Positions 41,300 through 50,235 of a stretch of DNA of 64,000 nucleotides are shown here, piece by piece. Numbering within the stretch: position 1 is the stretch's first letter; each line of letters opens with the position of its first letter. The position numbers were made by a program, and so were the translations under genes. The stretch covers positions 51,447 through 115,446 of the forward strand of contig CABZIF010000003.1 in the NCBI GenBank assembly GCA_902525735.1, in the 5' to 3' direction. The notes beneath the pieces are model-generated. The model saw only the letters and a list, made by a program, of their open reading frames with translations. It was not told where the DNA came from and ran no database searches. Origin of the DNA: an uncultured SAR86 cluster bacterium. GTDB taxonomy: Bacteria; Pseudomonadota; Gammaproteobacteria; Magnimaribacterales; AG-339-G14.

Positions 41300-43726
41300 C
41301 AAAACATCTTTCTGTAATTCTATTTGCTCAGAAGAAGAACCTATACTAACGGTGTAGGTTCCAGGCCTCACAATCCAATCTTTTTCCTGAATATCCCAGT
41401 AAGCAAAGCTTCTTTTATTTAAAGTCAGCTTTAATTCCATTTCACTATCTTGCTTTATAAAAACTTTCTTGAATGATTGCAGTGATTTTAAAGGCTCGTC
41501 TTTTTCTGCTTTAGAAAATGAAACGTAGCACTGAGCAACTTCGTTACCGTCCATCATTCCCTCATTTTTTAATTTAAATTTACATTCAACGTTGTAGTTA
41601 TCATCTTTAATAAGCTCAAGATCTGAAAAAGAAAAATCTGTATAAGAAAGTCCAAATCCAAAAGGGAAGAGGGGTTTAATGTCCTTCTTTTCATACCACC
41701 TATGGCCTACTAAAAGTTTTTCTTCATAATCCATTTGAGAGTTCTTTCCTGGATAGCAACTAAATGCGGGCGTATCTTCAATTTTTTTGGGAAAAGTTGT
41801 TGGAAGCTTTCCTGACGGATTCACTTTCCCAAATAATAGGTCAGTCAACGAGTTTCCATATTCTTGCCCACCAAACCATGACTGTAAAACTGCTTTGCTT
41901 TTATTCAACCAGGGCATTGAGACAGGAGAGCCAGAATTTAATACAACAACAGTGTTCTCACTTGCCTCTAAAATATTTTCTATTAATTGATCTTGATTCG
42001 CTGGAAGGCTGAGGTTAGCTCTGTCATTTCCTTCAGTCTCCCAATCAGAATTAGTACCAACAATTAAAATGACAGTGTCAGCATTTTTAGCAACTTCAAC
42101 AGCTTCCTCTAAAAGGTTTGTTTTTTCAGGAGGCATACAACCAAAATGAATGGCAGGAAATCTTCCTTCAAAGAAATATTCAACTTCAAATTTATAACTC
42201 TTATCTTTCTCAAGATTAATTGAGTTTCTTTTTGCAGCAGTTGCTAAAGAAAAGAAAGCTTCTCCGGGAAAGGTTTCATTCCAATTATCAATTAAGATAT
42301 TCCCATCAATCTTTATTTTGCTGAGGCCAATTCCAAAAACTTCGAATTCGTGATCTCCTGATACATCAGGTGAGTAATTACAAGAAAACCTAACGATAAC
42401 GGAGGGACGATCCTCTCTTTTAATAATATCTTTTGCAAACCCTTCAAATATCCAAAATTTATTTCCTTTTAAAACTTCTGAATCAATTAATTTATCTTCC
42501 TTAATTTCTTTATCAAAAAACTCAACTAAAAATCCTTCTTCAGGGTTTAAAAAGAGTTTTTCATTTAATTTAGGTAAAAATTTATTTGTCTTTGCTCCTT
42601 CTGCGTATGAAATTGAAAAATTTTCAGAAAATCTTTCTTTCAAAGCATCATATGGATGAATTTGATAGTGAGGCTTTAAACTAGCACTTCCACCGCCAAT
42701 AATTTGACTATTCTTCGCATTTGGACCGATTACTGCTAATTTTTTTATTTTGTTTTTATCAAACGGAAGAACATTTTCATTTTTTAATAAAACCATACCC
42801 TCACAAGCAACGTCTCTAAGAAGTTGGTTATGAGATTGTCTAATATTGCTCTTCTCAGGCTTATTTTCTGGTGAATTGAATCTTCCTGAAAATTCTCCTA
42901 CTTTTAAAATTCTCGTTACTTTGTCATTGATAATTTCTTCCTCAACTAATCCATCTGATATCGCGCTTAATAATTTTTCCCCCCAAGTATTTCCAGGCCC
43001 AGGCATTTCAAGATCTAATCCCCCGTTGGCGTTTTCAATAGTTTCTAATGCAGCCCCCCAATCACTAACTACAAATCCATCAAAACCCCATTCATTTTTT
43101 AAAATATCAATCAAAAGTTTTTTATGAGAACTGCAATAAATATTATTTAACTTATTGTATGCAGACATTACTGATTTAGATTTTCCTTCTATAACTCCCA
43201 TTTCAAAGGGTAGTAAATAAATTTCTCTTAATGTTCTTTCATCAACATTTGAACTTACTGTATGTCTTTCAAATTCAGTATCATTTGCAATAAAGTGTTT
43301 TAAACAGGCTGAAACACTCTTAGACTGAACACCTTTCACGTAGGCTGTAGCTAATTTGCCGACTAAAAAAGGATCTTCAGAGTAATTTTCGAAATGCCTA
43401 CCACCAAGGGGATGTCTATGAAGATTAATTGTCGGACCCAATAAAACATCAACATCTTTATCTTTGGCTTCGTCTCCTAAAGCTTCTCCAATTTCAGAAA
43501 ATAGGTCTTCATTCCATGTAGAGCCCATGAGGATTGGGCAAGGAAAGCAGGCAGATGATTTTCCGGAATTACCGTCACCTCTAATGCCGTTAGGGCCATC
43601 GGACATTTTGATGCTGGGAATATCTAATCTTTCTATTTTATTCGTATACCAACTATTAAAACCACTCAGCAAGCTAATTTTTTCTTCTAGAGTTAATTCG
43701 TTAACAATCTTGTCTATATCAATCAT
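41294..43726 (-). CDS. Glycoside hydrolase family 3 with PA14 domain (beta-glucosidase-like)
   Basis: An 810-residue exo-acting glycosidase. The order is GH3 N-terminal barrel (about 1-290), GH3 C-terminal domain interrupted by a PA14 domain (about 395-540), and a fibronectin III-like domain at the end. The nucleophile is D222 in FDGFVVSDWGAALE; K143-H144 in CLKHFIAND bind sugar; the putative acid/base Glu lies in NSDWETEGNDRANLSLPANQ. No signal peptide, so it probably cleaves imported glycosides in the cytoplasm. This fits the symporter and dehydrogenase genes opposite. It is 11 bases after yggX on the same strand, but its function ties it to the sugar cluster. Confidence 0.93.
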   Translation of the reverse strand: MIDIDKIVNELTLEEKISLLSGFNSWYTNKIERLDIPSIKMSDGPNGIRGDGNSGKSSACFPCPILMGSTWNEDLFSEIGEALGDEAKDKDVDVLLGPTINLHRHPLGGRHFENYSEDPFLVGKLATAYVKGVQSKSVSACLKHFIANDTEFERHTVSSNVDERTLREIYLLPFEMGVIEGKSKSVMSAYNKLNNIYCSSHKKLLIDILKNEWGFDGFVVSDWGAALETIENANGGLDLEMPGPGNTWGEKLLSAISDGLVEEEIINDKVTRILKVGEFSGRFNSPENKPEKSNIRQSHNQLLRDVACEGMVLLKNENVLPFDKNKIKKLAVIGPNAKNSQIIGGGSASLKPHYQIHPYDALKERFSENFSISYAEGAKTNKFLPKLNEKLFLNPEEGFLVEFFDKEIKEDKLIDSEVLKGNKFWIFEGFAKDIIKREDRPSVIVRFSCNYSPDVSGDHEFEVFGIGLSKIKIDGNILIDNWNETFPGEAFFSLATAAKRNSINLEKDKSYKFEVEYFFEGRFPAIHFGCMPPEKTNLLEEAVEVAKNADTVILIVGTNSDWETEGNDRANLSLPANQDQLIENILEASENTVVVLNSGSPVSMPWLNKSKAVLQSWFGGQEYGNSLTDLLFGKVNPSGKLPTTFPKKIEDTPAFSCYPGKNSQMDYEEKLLVGHRWYEKKDIKPLFPFGFGLSYTDFSFSDLELIKDDNYNVECKFKLKNEGMMDGNEVAQCYVSFSKAEKDEPLKSLQSFKKVFIKQDSEMELKLTLNKRSFAYWDIQEKDWIVRPGTYTVSIGSSSEQIELQKDVLL

Positions 43727-43737
43727 TTAATACCGAG

Positions 43738-44013
43738 TTACTTTAAATCTTGAGGAGAAAAGCCTTCAGGTTGATCTGTTGCATCATTAGATAAAAACTT
43801 TTCTAACTGTTCGTTTAAGTATTTTCTTGATGAGCTGTCAGCTAAGCTAAGTTGTTTTTCGTTTATTAACATTGTTTGAAGAGCAAGCCATTCCTGCCAA
43901 GCTTGCTTTGAAACGGTATTGAATATTTCCTCTCCGTTAGGGCCAGGATAAGGCGGTCTATCCATTTTAGGCAATTCTTTTTTAAATTTTCTACAAAAAA
44001 CCGTATTACTCAT
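43738..44013 (-). CDS. yggX: Fe(2+)-trafficking protein YggX
   Basis: A 91-residue protein beginning SNTVFCRKFKKELPKMDRPPYPGPNGEEIFNTVSKQAWQEWL, the near-invariant YggX N-terminus with its cysteine. In E. coli and Salmonella it protects iron-sulfur clusters from oxidative damage. It overlaps mutY by 4 bases; the mutY-yggX pair is conserved across gammaproteobacteria, and MutY is itself an Fe-S protein. Length matches the family. Confidence 0.96.
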   Translation of the reverse strand: MSNTVFCRKFKKELPKMDRPPYPGPNGEEIFNTVSKQAWQEWLALQTMLINEKQLSLADSSSRKYLNEQLEKFLSNDATDQPEGFSPQDLK

Positions 44014-45032
44014 AAATGATTTTCTAAAATTGTCTTTACCGGTTTAGGTATTCCCATCTTAACCGATTCTTTTTTATTTACCCAAACGAATCCTCTTCTG
44101 TCAATTGGAAGTCTATCTTTGTTTTCAAGGAAATATTTTTTTGTAGAAATAGAAAGTTTCTGATGAGATAAATTATGAACGATTAGTGGAAGAGATTCTT
44201 TCTCTTCAAGAAAGTTAAATTTCTCATAATTTAAACTATTTGCTTCTGGAAAGACCCATAAGTTTTGCCAGATACCTCTATTGATATTTCTTTTTAATAA
44301 AACCTTATCTTTTGAAGCAATGAGTAGCCAATTTAAATTCCTTTCTTTTTTTTGACTTTTTGAAATCTTTACAGGAATCATATTTTGCAGATTCAATTGA
44401 GAAGACTTGCATTTACTTTGAATTGGGCAATTTTTGCATGATGGATTAATAGGGGTACATATCATTGAACCTAGATCCATAATTCCTTGAGAATAAGTGC
44501 GAAAATTATTTTTTGGCAACAACTCTGCCGCGAACTTTTTTAGTTCTTTTTGCGTCTTAGAATGATTGATTGGTGACTTATTCCCTAAAATCCTCAATAA
44601 GACTCTTTTGACATTTCCATCCAAAATAATTCCTGGTTTGTCGAATGCAAGAGTCAAAAGGGCACCAGCAGTTGATTCTCCAATACCCGGAAGCTCGATC
44701 AGTTGTTCATAATTTTTGGGAATTGAGCCGTTATATTCTTGATGAATAATTTTTGATGTCCGATGAATATTTTTCGCTCTTGTGTAGTAACCGAGACCAG
44801 ACCAATTCGCCAAAACTTCGTCTAAATCACTTTTTGCTAATGATTTAATTGAAGGAAAAGAATTAATAAATTTATGAAAATAAGGAATTACCGTTTTTAC
44901 TTGAGTCTGTTGAAGCATAATTTCAGAAATCCAAATGTGGTAAGGACTTTTTGCTTGCCATGGCAAATTGTTTCGACCATTAATTTTTTGCCAGGAAATA
45001 ATTTTTTTTGAGAAGTAGGACATCTTGTGCAT
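44010..45032 (-). CDS. mutY: Adenine DNA glycosylase MutY
   Basis: A 340-residue repair enzyme removing adenine mispaired with 8-oxoguanine. Catalytic E37 lies in WISEIMLQQTQVKTVIPYF and D138 in GIILDGNVKRVLLRILG, after the helix-hairpin-helix LPGIGESTAGALLTLAF. The [4Fe-4S] cysteines are in SMICTPINPSCKNCPIQSKC. A C-terminal Nudix-like domain contacts 8-oxoG. Residue numbers equal the E. coli ones when the ATG at 45032 is used; an AGG sits before it. It is divergent from hisB across 43 bases. Confidence 0.95.
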   Translation of the reverse strand: MHKMSYFSKKIISWQKINGRNNLPWQAKSPYHIWISEIMLQQTQVKTVIPYFHKFINSFPSIKSLAKSDLDEVLANWSGLGYYTRAKNIHRTSKIIHQEYNGSIPKNYEQLIELPGIGESTAGALLTLAFDKPGIILDGNVKRVLLRILGNKSPINHSKTQKELKKFAAELLPKNNFRTYSQGIMDLGSMICTPINPSCKNCPIQSKCKSSQLNLQNMIPVKISKSQKKERNLNWLLIASKDKVLLKRNINRGIWQNLWVFPEANSLNYEKFNFLEEKESLPLIVHNLSHQKLSISTKKYFLENKDRLPIDRRGFVWVNKKESVKMGIPKPVKTILENHL

Positions 45033-45075
45033 TTTAACCTTTTACGTCCGCTATAATAGAATCTTTGAGGAATAG

Positions 45076-45663
45076 ATGAGAAACGCTAACATAGAAAGAA
45101 ATACCAAGGAAACGCAAATTAGCATTTCCCTTGAATTAGACGGTTCAGGAAAAAGCTCCCAAGATGTAAAGCTTCCTTTTTTTGCGCACATGTTAGATCA
45201 AGTAGCTAAGCATGGTTGTTTCGATATTGATCTAAAGGCCACTGGAGATTTGGAAGTCGATGCTCATCACACGGTAGAAGACATAGGTATCACTTTAGGA
45301 GATGCTTTTAGCCAAGCTCTCGGAGATAAAAAAGGAATAACAAGGTATGGTCATGCATATGCCCCTCTTGATGAAGCCTTATCAAGAGTAGTGATAGACT
45401 TTTCAGGACGTCCCGGTCTTTTGTGGGATGTCAATTTTACAAAACAGACAATTAATGACTTTGATTTGCAATTGCTAAGAGAATTTTTTCAAGGCTTTAC
45501 TAATAAGTCTTTGGCAACGATTCATATTGATAATTTAAAAGGTGAAAATGCTCATCATCAAGCTGAAACAATATTTAAAGCGTTCGCTTTGGCTTTAAAA
45601 CAGTCTTGCTCAATAGACGAACAAAAAATAGATCAAATTCCCTCAACTAAGGGGAGTTTATAG
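45076..45663 (+). CDS. hisB: Imidazoleglycerol-phosphate dehydratase HisB
   Basis: A 195-residue monofunctional HisB (no fused phosphatase domain as in E. coli) for the sixth step of histidine synthesis. Metal-binding motifs are [33 protein letters not shown] and [19 protein letters not shown]. The monofunctional form is as in Pseudomonas. It begins a tight hisB-hisH-hisA-hisF operon; hisG, hisD, hisC and hisI are not in this window. Confidence 0.96.
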   Translation: MRNANIERNTKETQISISLELDGSGKSSQDVKLPFFAHMLDQVAKHGCFDIDLKATGDLEVDAHHTVEDIGITLGDAFSQALGDKKGITRYGHAYAPLDEALSRVVIDFSGRPGLLWDVNFTKQTINDFDLQLLREFFQGFTNKSLATIHIDNLKGENAHHQAETIFKAFALALKQSCSIDEQKIDQIPSTKGSL

Positions 45664-45675
45664 TCGGAATTAAAT

Positions 45676-46293
45676 ATGAAAGTAGGCGTCATTGATTATG
45701 GTGCGAGTAATATCTTTTCAGTTGTAAGGGCATTAAATAGTCTAGGGGCTTCTACAAAAATTATAAAAACACCTGAAGATTTTAAAAATATAGATAAGTT
45801 AGTTTTTCCAGGGCAAGGTTCTATGGGCTCATGTTCTAAGAAACTATCCGAAAATAATTTAAGAGACTCTTTAATAAATGCACTAAATAATTTACCTTTT
45901 TTGGGAATATGCTTGGGATTGCAAATTTTATTTTCTGAAAGTGAAGAAAGTGAGGGTCAAAAAGGATTAAATATTTTTTCAGAAAAAATTGAAAAATTTA
46001 ACGAATTCGAAGATAAAACCATAAAAATTCCTCATATGGGATGGAACCAAGTTGAGATCAGCCAAAATCATTTTTTATTAAAAGGCATTAAATCAAATGA
46101 AGACTTTTATTTTGTTCACTCTTTTGCATCAAAAGAAGCTAACCAAAATGAGATATTCACAAAAACTTTTCATGGAGAAATTTTCAATTCCGCAGTTGGA
46201 AAAGATAATATTTTTGCAACACAGTTTCATCCTGAAAAAAGTGGAAAGTCCGGATTAAAGATGTTAAAAAATTTTTTAGATTGGAAAATTTAA
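45676..46293 (+). CDS. hisH: Imidazole glycerol phosphate synthase glutaminase subunit HisH
   Basis: A 205-residue class I glutamine amidotransferase providing ammonia to HisF. The catalytic triad is C79 (FLGICLGLQILF), H185 and E187 (TQFHPEKSG). VIDYGASNIFSV and VFPGQGSMGSC are typical. It lies between hisB and hisA with gaps of 12 bases and 1 base. Confidence 0.96.
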   Translation: MKVGVIDYGASNIFSVVRALNSLGASTKIIKTPEDFKNIDKLVFPGQGSMGSCSKKLSENNLRDSLINALNNLPFLGICLGLQILFSESEESEGQKGLNIFSEKIEKFNEFEDKTIKIPHMGWNQVEISQNHFLLKGIKSNEDFYFVHSFASKEANQNEIFTKTFHGEIFNSAVGKDNIFATQFHPEKSGKSGLKMLKNFLDWKI

Positions 46294-46294
46294 T

Positions 46295-47020
46295 ATGTTA
46301 CCTATTCCTGCGATAGATATTCAAAGTGGAAAATGCGTTAGGTTAAAAATGGGAAACTTAGATAGCGCAAAGATTTATTATGAGAATCCTCTTGAAGCTG
46401 CAGAATTTTGGATAGAAAAGGGAACAAAAAGATTACACATTGTTGATCTTGACGGAGCTTTAAAAGGCGCATCAGTCAATTTCTCTCTGATTTTAGAAAT
46501 TAAAAATTCTTTCCCAGATATAGAAATACAACTAGGAGGCGGAATAAGAAGTTTGGAAATAGTTGAAAGTTATATAAAAAATAAAATAGATTTTTTAATA
46601 CTTGGAAGCTCGGCAATTAAGAACAAAGATTTTTTCAAAGAAGCTTGTACAAATTATCCAAATCAAATTATTTTAGGTCTTGACGCAAAAAAAGGTTTTA
46701 TATCCACCGAAGCCTGGACGGAGTCTTCAGAGATAAGAGCTGAAGATTTGATAAAAGAATATTGTTCTTTGCCAATTAACTCAATTATTTACACAGATAT
46801 TAGCAAGGACGGAATGTTAGAGGGTCCAAATGTACAAGAAACTAGAGAATTAGCAGATTTTTCAAATATTCCAATAATTGCATCGGGCGGTGTACGAAAT
46901 CTTAATGATTTAATTAAACTGGAGGAAACTAAAAAAATATTTGGCGCAATTTGCGGAAGGGCATTGTACGAAGGTACTCTAGATCTGGGGGAAGCCATAA
47001 ATTTTTTTAAGAAAAAATGA
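46295..47020 (+). CDS. hisA: Phosphoribosylformimino-AICAR-P isomerase HisA
   Basis: A 241-residue beta/alpha barrel catalysing the Amadori rearrangement of ProFAR. It has IPAIDIQSGKCVRLKMG with the catalytic Asp, HIVDLDGALKGASVN, IQLGGGIRSLEIVE, LGLDAKKGFISTEAW and YTDISKDGMLEGPN with the second Asp. It overlaps hisF by 4 bases. Confidence 0.96.
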   Translation: MLPIPAIDIQSGKCVRLKMGNLDSAKIYYENPLEAAEFWIEKGTKRLHIVDLDGALKGASVNFSLILEIKNSFPDIEIQLGGGIRSLEIVESYIKNKIDFLILGSSAIKNKDFFKEACTNYPNQIILGLDAKKGFISTEAWTESSEIRAEDLIKEYCSLPINSIIYTDISKDGMLEGPNVQETRELADFSNIPIIASGGVRNLNDLIKLEETKKIFGAICGRALYEGTLDLGEAINFFKKK

Positions 47021-47775
47021 GTGTTACTATTAGGATCATACCTTGTTTAGATGTCAGAAATGGCAGGGTAGTGAAAGGAATAAATTTTGAAGATATAGTT
47101 GATGCCGGAGATCCAGCAGAAGCTGCAAAAAGGTATGACTTAGAAGGCGCAGATGAAATTTGCATGCTTGATATAGATGCCTCATATGAAGCGAGATCAA
47201 CTACATTAGATACTGTAGAAAAAATAGCTAATCAAGTTTTTATCCCATTTACTGTCGGAGGTGGGGTTAAAAGTGTTCAAGATGTCGAGGTGTTGCTTAG
47301 ATCTGGAGCTGATAAAGTTTCTATAAATACCTCAGCAATCATTAACCCCAAACTTATAGCAGAAGCTTCTAAAGAGTTTGGTTCTCAATGCATTGTCGTA
47401 GCCATAGATGCAAAATTTAATGGAAAAAATTGGAGCGTTTATACCCATGGCGGTAAAAATAAAACAGAGTTAGATGCATTATCTTGGTCAAAAAATGTCG
47501 AGCAATTAGGCGCTGGAGAAATTTTGATGACTTCAATGGATAAAGATGGAACTAAATCAGGCTTTGATAATAATTTAAATGAAACTTTAGCGAATGATCT
47601 TAATATACCGCTAATTGCATCAGGTGGTGCCGGAGAACTAAATCATTTAGTAGATGCAATAAAAATAGGAAAAGCTGATGCAGTTTTAGCCGCTAGTATC
47701 TTTCACTACGAAGAAATTTCAATCAGAAAAGTTAAAGAAGCTCTGAAAAGAGAAGGCCTGGAAGTAAGACTATAA
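47017..47775 (+). CDS. hisF: Imidazole glycerol phosphate synthase cyclase subunit HisF
   Basis: A 252-residue barrel that with HisH makes IGP and AICAR. It has RIIPCLDVRNGRVVKGINF with the catalytic Asp, LDIDASYEARSTTLD, PFTVGGGVKSVQDV, VVAIDAKFNGKNWSVYTHGG and LMTSMDKDGTKSGFD. It is a paralogue of HisA. Last gene of the his operon; it overlaps the convergent gpmA by 6 bases (CTATAA). Confidence 0.97.
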   Translation: MSVTIRIIPCLDVRNGRVVKGINFEDIVDAGDPAEAAKRYDLEGADEICMLDIDASYEARSTTLDTVEKIANQVFIPFTVGGGVKSVQDVEVLLRSGADKVSINTSAIINPKLIAEASKEFGSQCIVVAIDAKFNGKNWSVYTHGGKNKTELDALSWSKNVEQLGAGEILMTSMDKDGTKSGFDNNLNETLANDLNIPLIASGGAGELNHLVDAIKIGKADAVLAASIFHYEEISIRKVKEALKREGLEVRL

Positions 47776-48396
47776 ATCTTTCCTTTTAAATCCCGAACCA
47801 GTCGAATAGCTGAACAAAATAGGTTCTCCAGTTCCTATTTCAACTTTTACAATTTCACTAGGAGATATCTCTTCTAGAGTCATAATTAGAGATCTAAGAG
47901 AATTCCCATGGGCGCAAATTAAAATATTATTTCCTTGTACTAATAAAGGTTTTATCTCCTCTTCAAAATAAGGCAAAACTCTCTCGGATGTATTTTTCAA
48001 GCTTTCTCCCCCCGGAGGAGGTGTATCAAATGATCTTCTCCAAATATGAACTTGGTCTTCTCCCCATTCTTTTTTCGCTTCGTCTTTATTCAATCCTGAC
48101 AAATCTCCATAATCTCGTTCATTCAAATTTTGACTTCTAGTTTTTATAATTTTTTCTTTTTCTAATTGGCTCAAAATAATTTCACCTGTTTCCTGAGCTC
48201 TAATTAATGCGGAAGTAAAATAATGACTGAAATTAATATTTAAATTTTTTATTTTCTTCCCAGCGAGCTTAGCTTCCTCTATACCTTTTTCTGTTAAAGG
48301 AGGATTTTTCCATCCGGTAAATAAGTTTTTTTCGTTCCATTCACTTTGACCATGTCTTATCAAGACGAGATAAGAAAGATTTTTTTCTTTATTCAT
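47770..48396 (-). CDS. gpmA: 2,3-bisphosphoglycerate-dependent phosphoglycerate mutase GpmA
   Basis: A 208-residue histidine phosphatase-fold enzyme interconverting 3- and 2-phosphoglycerate in glycolysis/gluconeogenesis. The phospho-histidine motif is LIRHGQSEWNEKNLFTGWKNPPLTEKG, followed by ERDYGDLSGLNKDEAKKEWGE, SFDTPPPGGESLKNT and ICAHGNSLRSLIM. It is shorter than E. coli GpmA (250), like the compact form common in alphaproteobacteria. It is divergent from a rhodanese gene. In E. coli and Pseudomonas that rhodanese gene adjoins the unrelated cofactor-independent mutase gpmM/gpmI. Confidence 0.95.
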   Translation of the reverse strand: MNKEKNLSYLVLIRHGQSEWNEKNLFTGWKNPPLTEKGIEEAKLAGKKIKNLNINFSHYFTSALIRAQETGEIILSQLEKEKIIKTRSQNLNERDYGDLSGLNKDEAKKEWGEDQVHIWRRSFDTPPPGGESLKNTSERVLPYFEEEIKPLLVQGNNILICAHGNSLRSLIMTLEEISPSEIVKVEIGTGEPILFSYSTGSGFKRKDL

Positions 48397-48433
48397 AGTT
48401 ATAAGTTTTATTTCAGTTTATGATACCCGTCCT

Positions 48434-48841
48434 ATGCCGTATTTTGTTCAATTTTTAATAGATAACTGGTTCATAGTGATACCTTTAATTGTTTCTATAT
48501 CAGTTTTTTTAAGAATTGAGAATATTCGAAAAGCTACTATATTAGACCCGCAACAAGTTATTTTGTACTTAAACAGAAAAGATGCGTTGTTGATAGATAT
48601 CAGAAATAATAAAGAATATTCAGAAGGAAAAATTAGCCAAGCAAAACATGTGGGCCCTGATATCGAATTATGTAAAAAAGAGATCAATAAAATATCTGAT
48701 AAACCGATAATAATTGTCTGTCAAAATGGAAATTATTCTTCAAGGATGGCTGCAGATTTAAAAAAGGAAAACATTAGTGTTTTTATTATGAAAGGTGGAA
48801 TAAATTCCTGGCGAAACGAAAATTTGCCTTTAATTTCTTAG
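48434..48841 (+). CDS. Membrane-anchored rhodanese-like protein (YibN type)
   Basis: A 135-residue protein with one N-terminal hydrophobic helix (about 3-24) and a rhodanese domain. ALLIDIRNNKEYSEGKI is near 50, and the active-site loop is IIVCQNGNYSSRMAADL with the catalytic Cys near 96. Such domains carry persulfide sulfur. It corresponds to YibN, a gene usually next to a phosphoglycerate mutase and secB; secB is not seen. The stop shares TTAG with ntrC. Confidence 0.9.
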   Translation: MPYFVQFLIDNWFIVIPLIVSISVFLRIENIRKATILDPQQVILYLNRKDALLIDIRNNKEYSEGKISQAKHVGPDIELCKKEINKISDKPIIIVCQNGNYSSRMAADLKKENISVFIMKGGINSWRNENLPLIS

Positions 48842-50235
48842 AGATCTAGTTCATTCATTTTTCTAGCTAGAGTATTTCTGCCCCAACCTAAAAGATTTGC
48901 TGCCTCACTTTTTTTGCCTTTAGTAGCTTTCATAGCAACTTTTATCATCGTTTTTTCAAAAACTGGTATGGTTGAATTAAGAATATGATCGTCTCCATTC
49001 GATAATCTCTCAGTGGCCCAAATCTCTAACAAGTCGTTCCAAGTTAACTCAGGCCCTTTTTTCTGAATTAATAAATCATTAGGTAAATCGTTGACTGTTA
49101 TTTCTTGAGCTGAAGACAAAACTGTAAGTGAATGACAAAGATTTTGGAGCTGTAAAACGTTTCCAGGCCATATTAAGTTTGAAAAAAGATCTATAACCTC
49201 TTCGGTTAAAATTTTAGTTTCCGATTTAGTTTCTTTGGAAAATTTATCAAAAAAATATGCAGCAAGTAATGGTATGTCCTCTTTTCTTTCTCTCAAGGCA
49301 GGCATCGGAATCCTTATTACATTAAGTCTGTGAAAAAGGTCTTCTCTAAAGGCTCCAGTTTTAACTTTTTCATTCAAGTTTTGATTAGTTGCCGCAATTA
49401 TTCTTACATCTACTGTGATAGGTTCACTCCCTCCAATCCTATAAAATTCTCCACTGGACAAGACTCTCAAAATTCTGGTTTGAGTTTCATAAGGCATGTC
49501 TCCAATTTCATCTAAGAATAAAGTTGCTTTATGAGCTTGCTCAAACCTTCCAATTTTTTTCTTTTCTGCACCCGTGAAAGCACCTTTCTCATAACCAAAC
49601 AGCTCAGATTCTAGTAATTCAATTGGAATATCAGCCATGTTAAGAGAAATAAGTTTTTTGTCAGCTCTCTCGCTGTGCTCAAAGATAGCTCTCGCAACCA
49701 ACTCTTTTCCTGTCCCAGATTCTCCTACTAATAATACTGTTGAATCTGAATGTGATAACTTACCGATAGAATTGAAAAGATCTTGCATTGCAGGAGATTT
49801 ACCAATAATTTTTCCCTTATCCAAAGTGATTTCATCTTCTTTATTTCTTCTTTTTGATCTAATTTTTCTTTCATCCAGAGCTTTTGATATTTTTGATATC
49901 GCGTCATTTAAATCAAAAGGCTTAGCTATGTAATCCCAAGCTCCGTTTTCAAAAGCGTCAACTGTAGTATCCAAATCTGAATGAGCAGTCATCATAATAA
50001 CTGGTATATTCGAAAATTCATTTTTAAAAGTATCTAAGAGATCCATACCATCCCTGCCAGGCATTTTTAGGTCTGTTAAAAGTACATTGGGTTTATCTAG
50101 GTCAAGTTGATTTACAACTTCATTTCCGTCTTCAAAAACAGACACTTCAAATCCTGCGTCAACCAAACCTTTTTCTAAAACAAATCTTATCGATTCATCA
50201 TCATCAGCAACCCAAACTTTTTTTGACTTAGACAT
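48838..50235 (-). CDS. glnG: Nitrogen regulator NtrC (sigma-54 activator)
   Basis: A 465-residue response regulator. The receiver domain has the phospho-acceptor D55 (VLLTDLKMPG). The AAA+ domain has Walker A GESGTGKELVAR near 168, the sigma-54-contacting GAFTGA loop, Walker B TLFLDEIGDMP and RIGGSEPITVDVRIIAATNQ. A Fis-type helix-turn-helix (AANLLGWGRNTLARKMNEL) ends the protein. It activates sigma-54 promoters under nitrogen limitation, so rpoN is expected elsewhere in the genome. Overlaps ntrB by 8 bases. Confidence 0.96.
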   Translation of the reverse strand: MSKSKKVWVADDDESIRFVLEKGLVDAGFEVSVFEDGNEVVNQLDLDKPNVLLTDLKMPGRDGMDLLDTFKNEFSNIPVIMMTAHSDLDTTVDAFENGAWDYIAKPFDLNDAISKISKALDERKIRSKRRNKEDEITLDKGKIIGKSPAMQDLFNSIGKLSHSDSTVLLVGESGTGKELVARAIFEHSERADKKLISLNMADIPIELLESELFGYEKGAFTGAEKKKIGRFEQAHKATLFLDEIGDMPYETQTRILRVLSSGEFYRIGGSEPITVDVRIIAATNQNLNEKVKTGAFREDLFHRLNVIRIPMPALRERKEDIPLLAAYFFDKFSKETKSETKILTEEVIDLFSNLIWPGNVLQLQNLCHSLTVLSSAQEITVNDLPNDLLIQKKGPELTWNDLLEIWATERLSNGDDHILNSTIPVFEKTMIKVAMKATKGKKSEAANLLGWGRNTLARKMNELDL

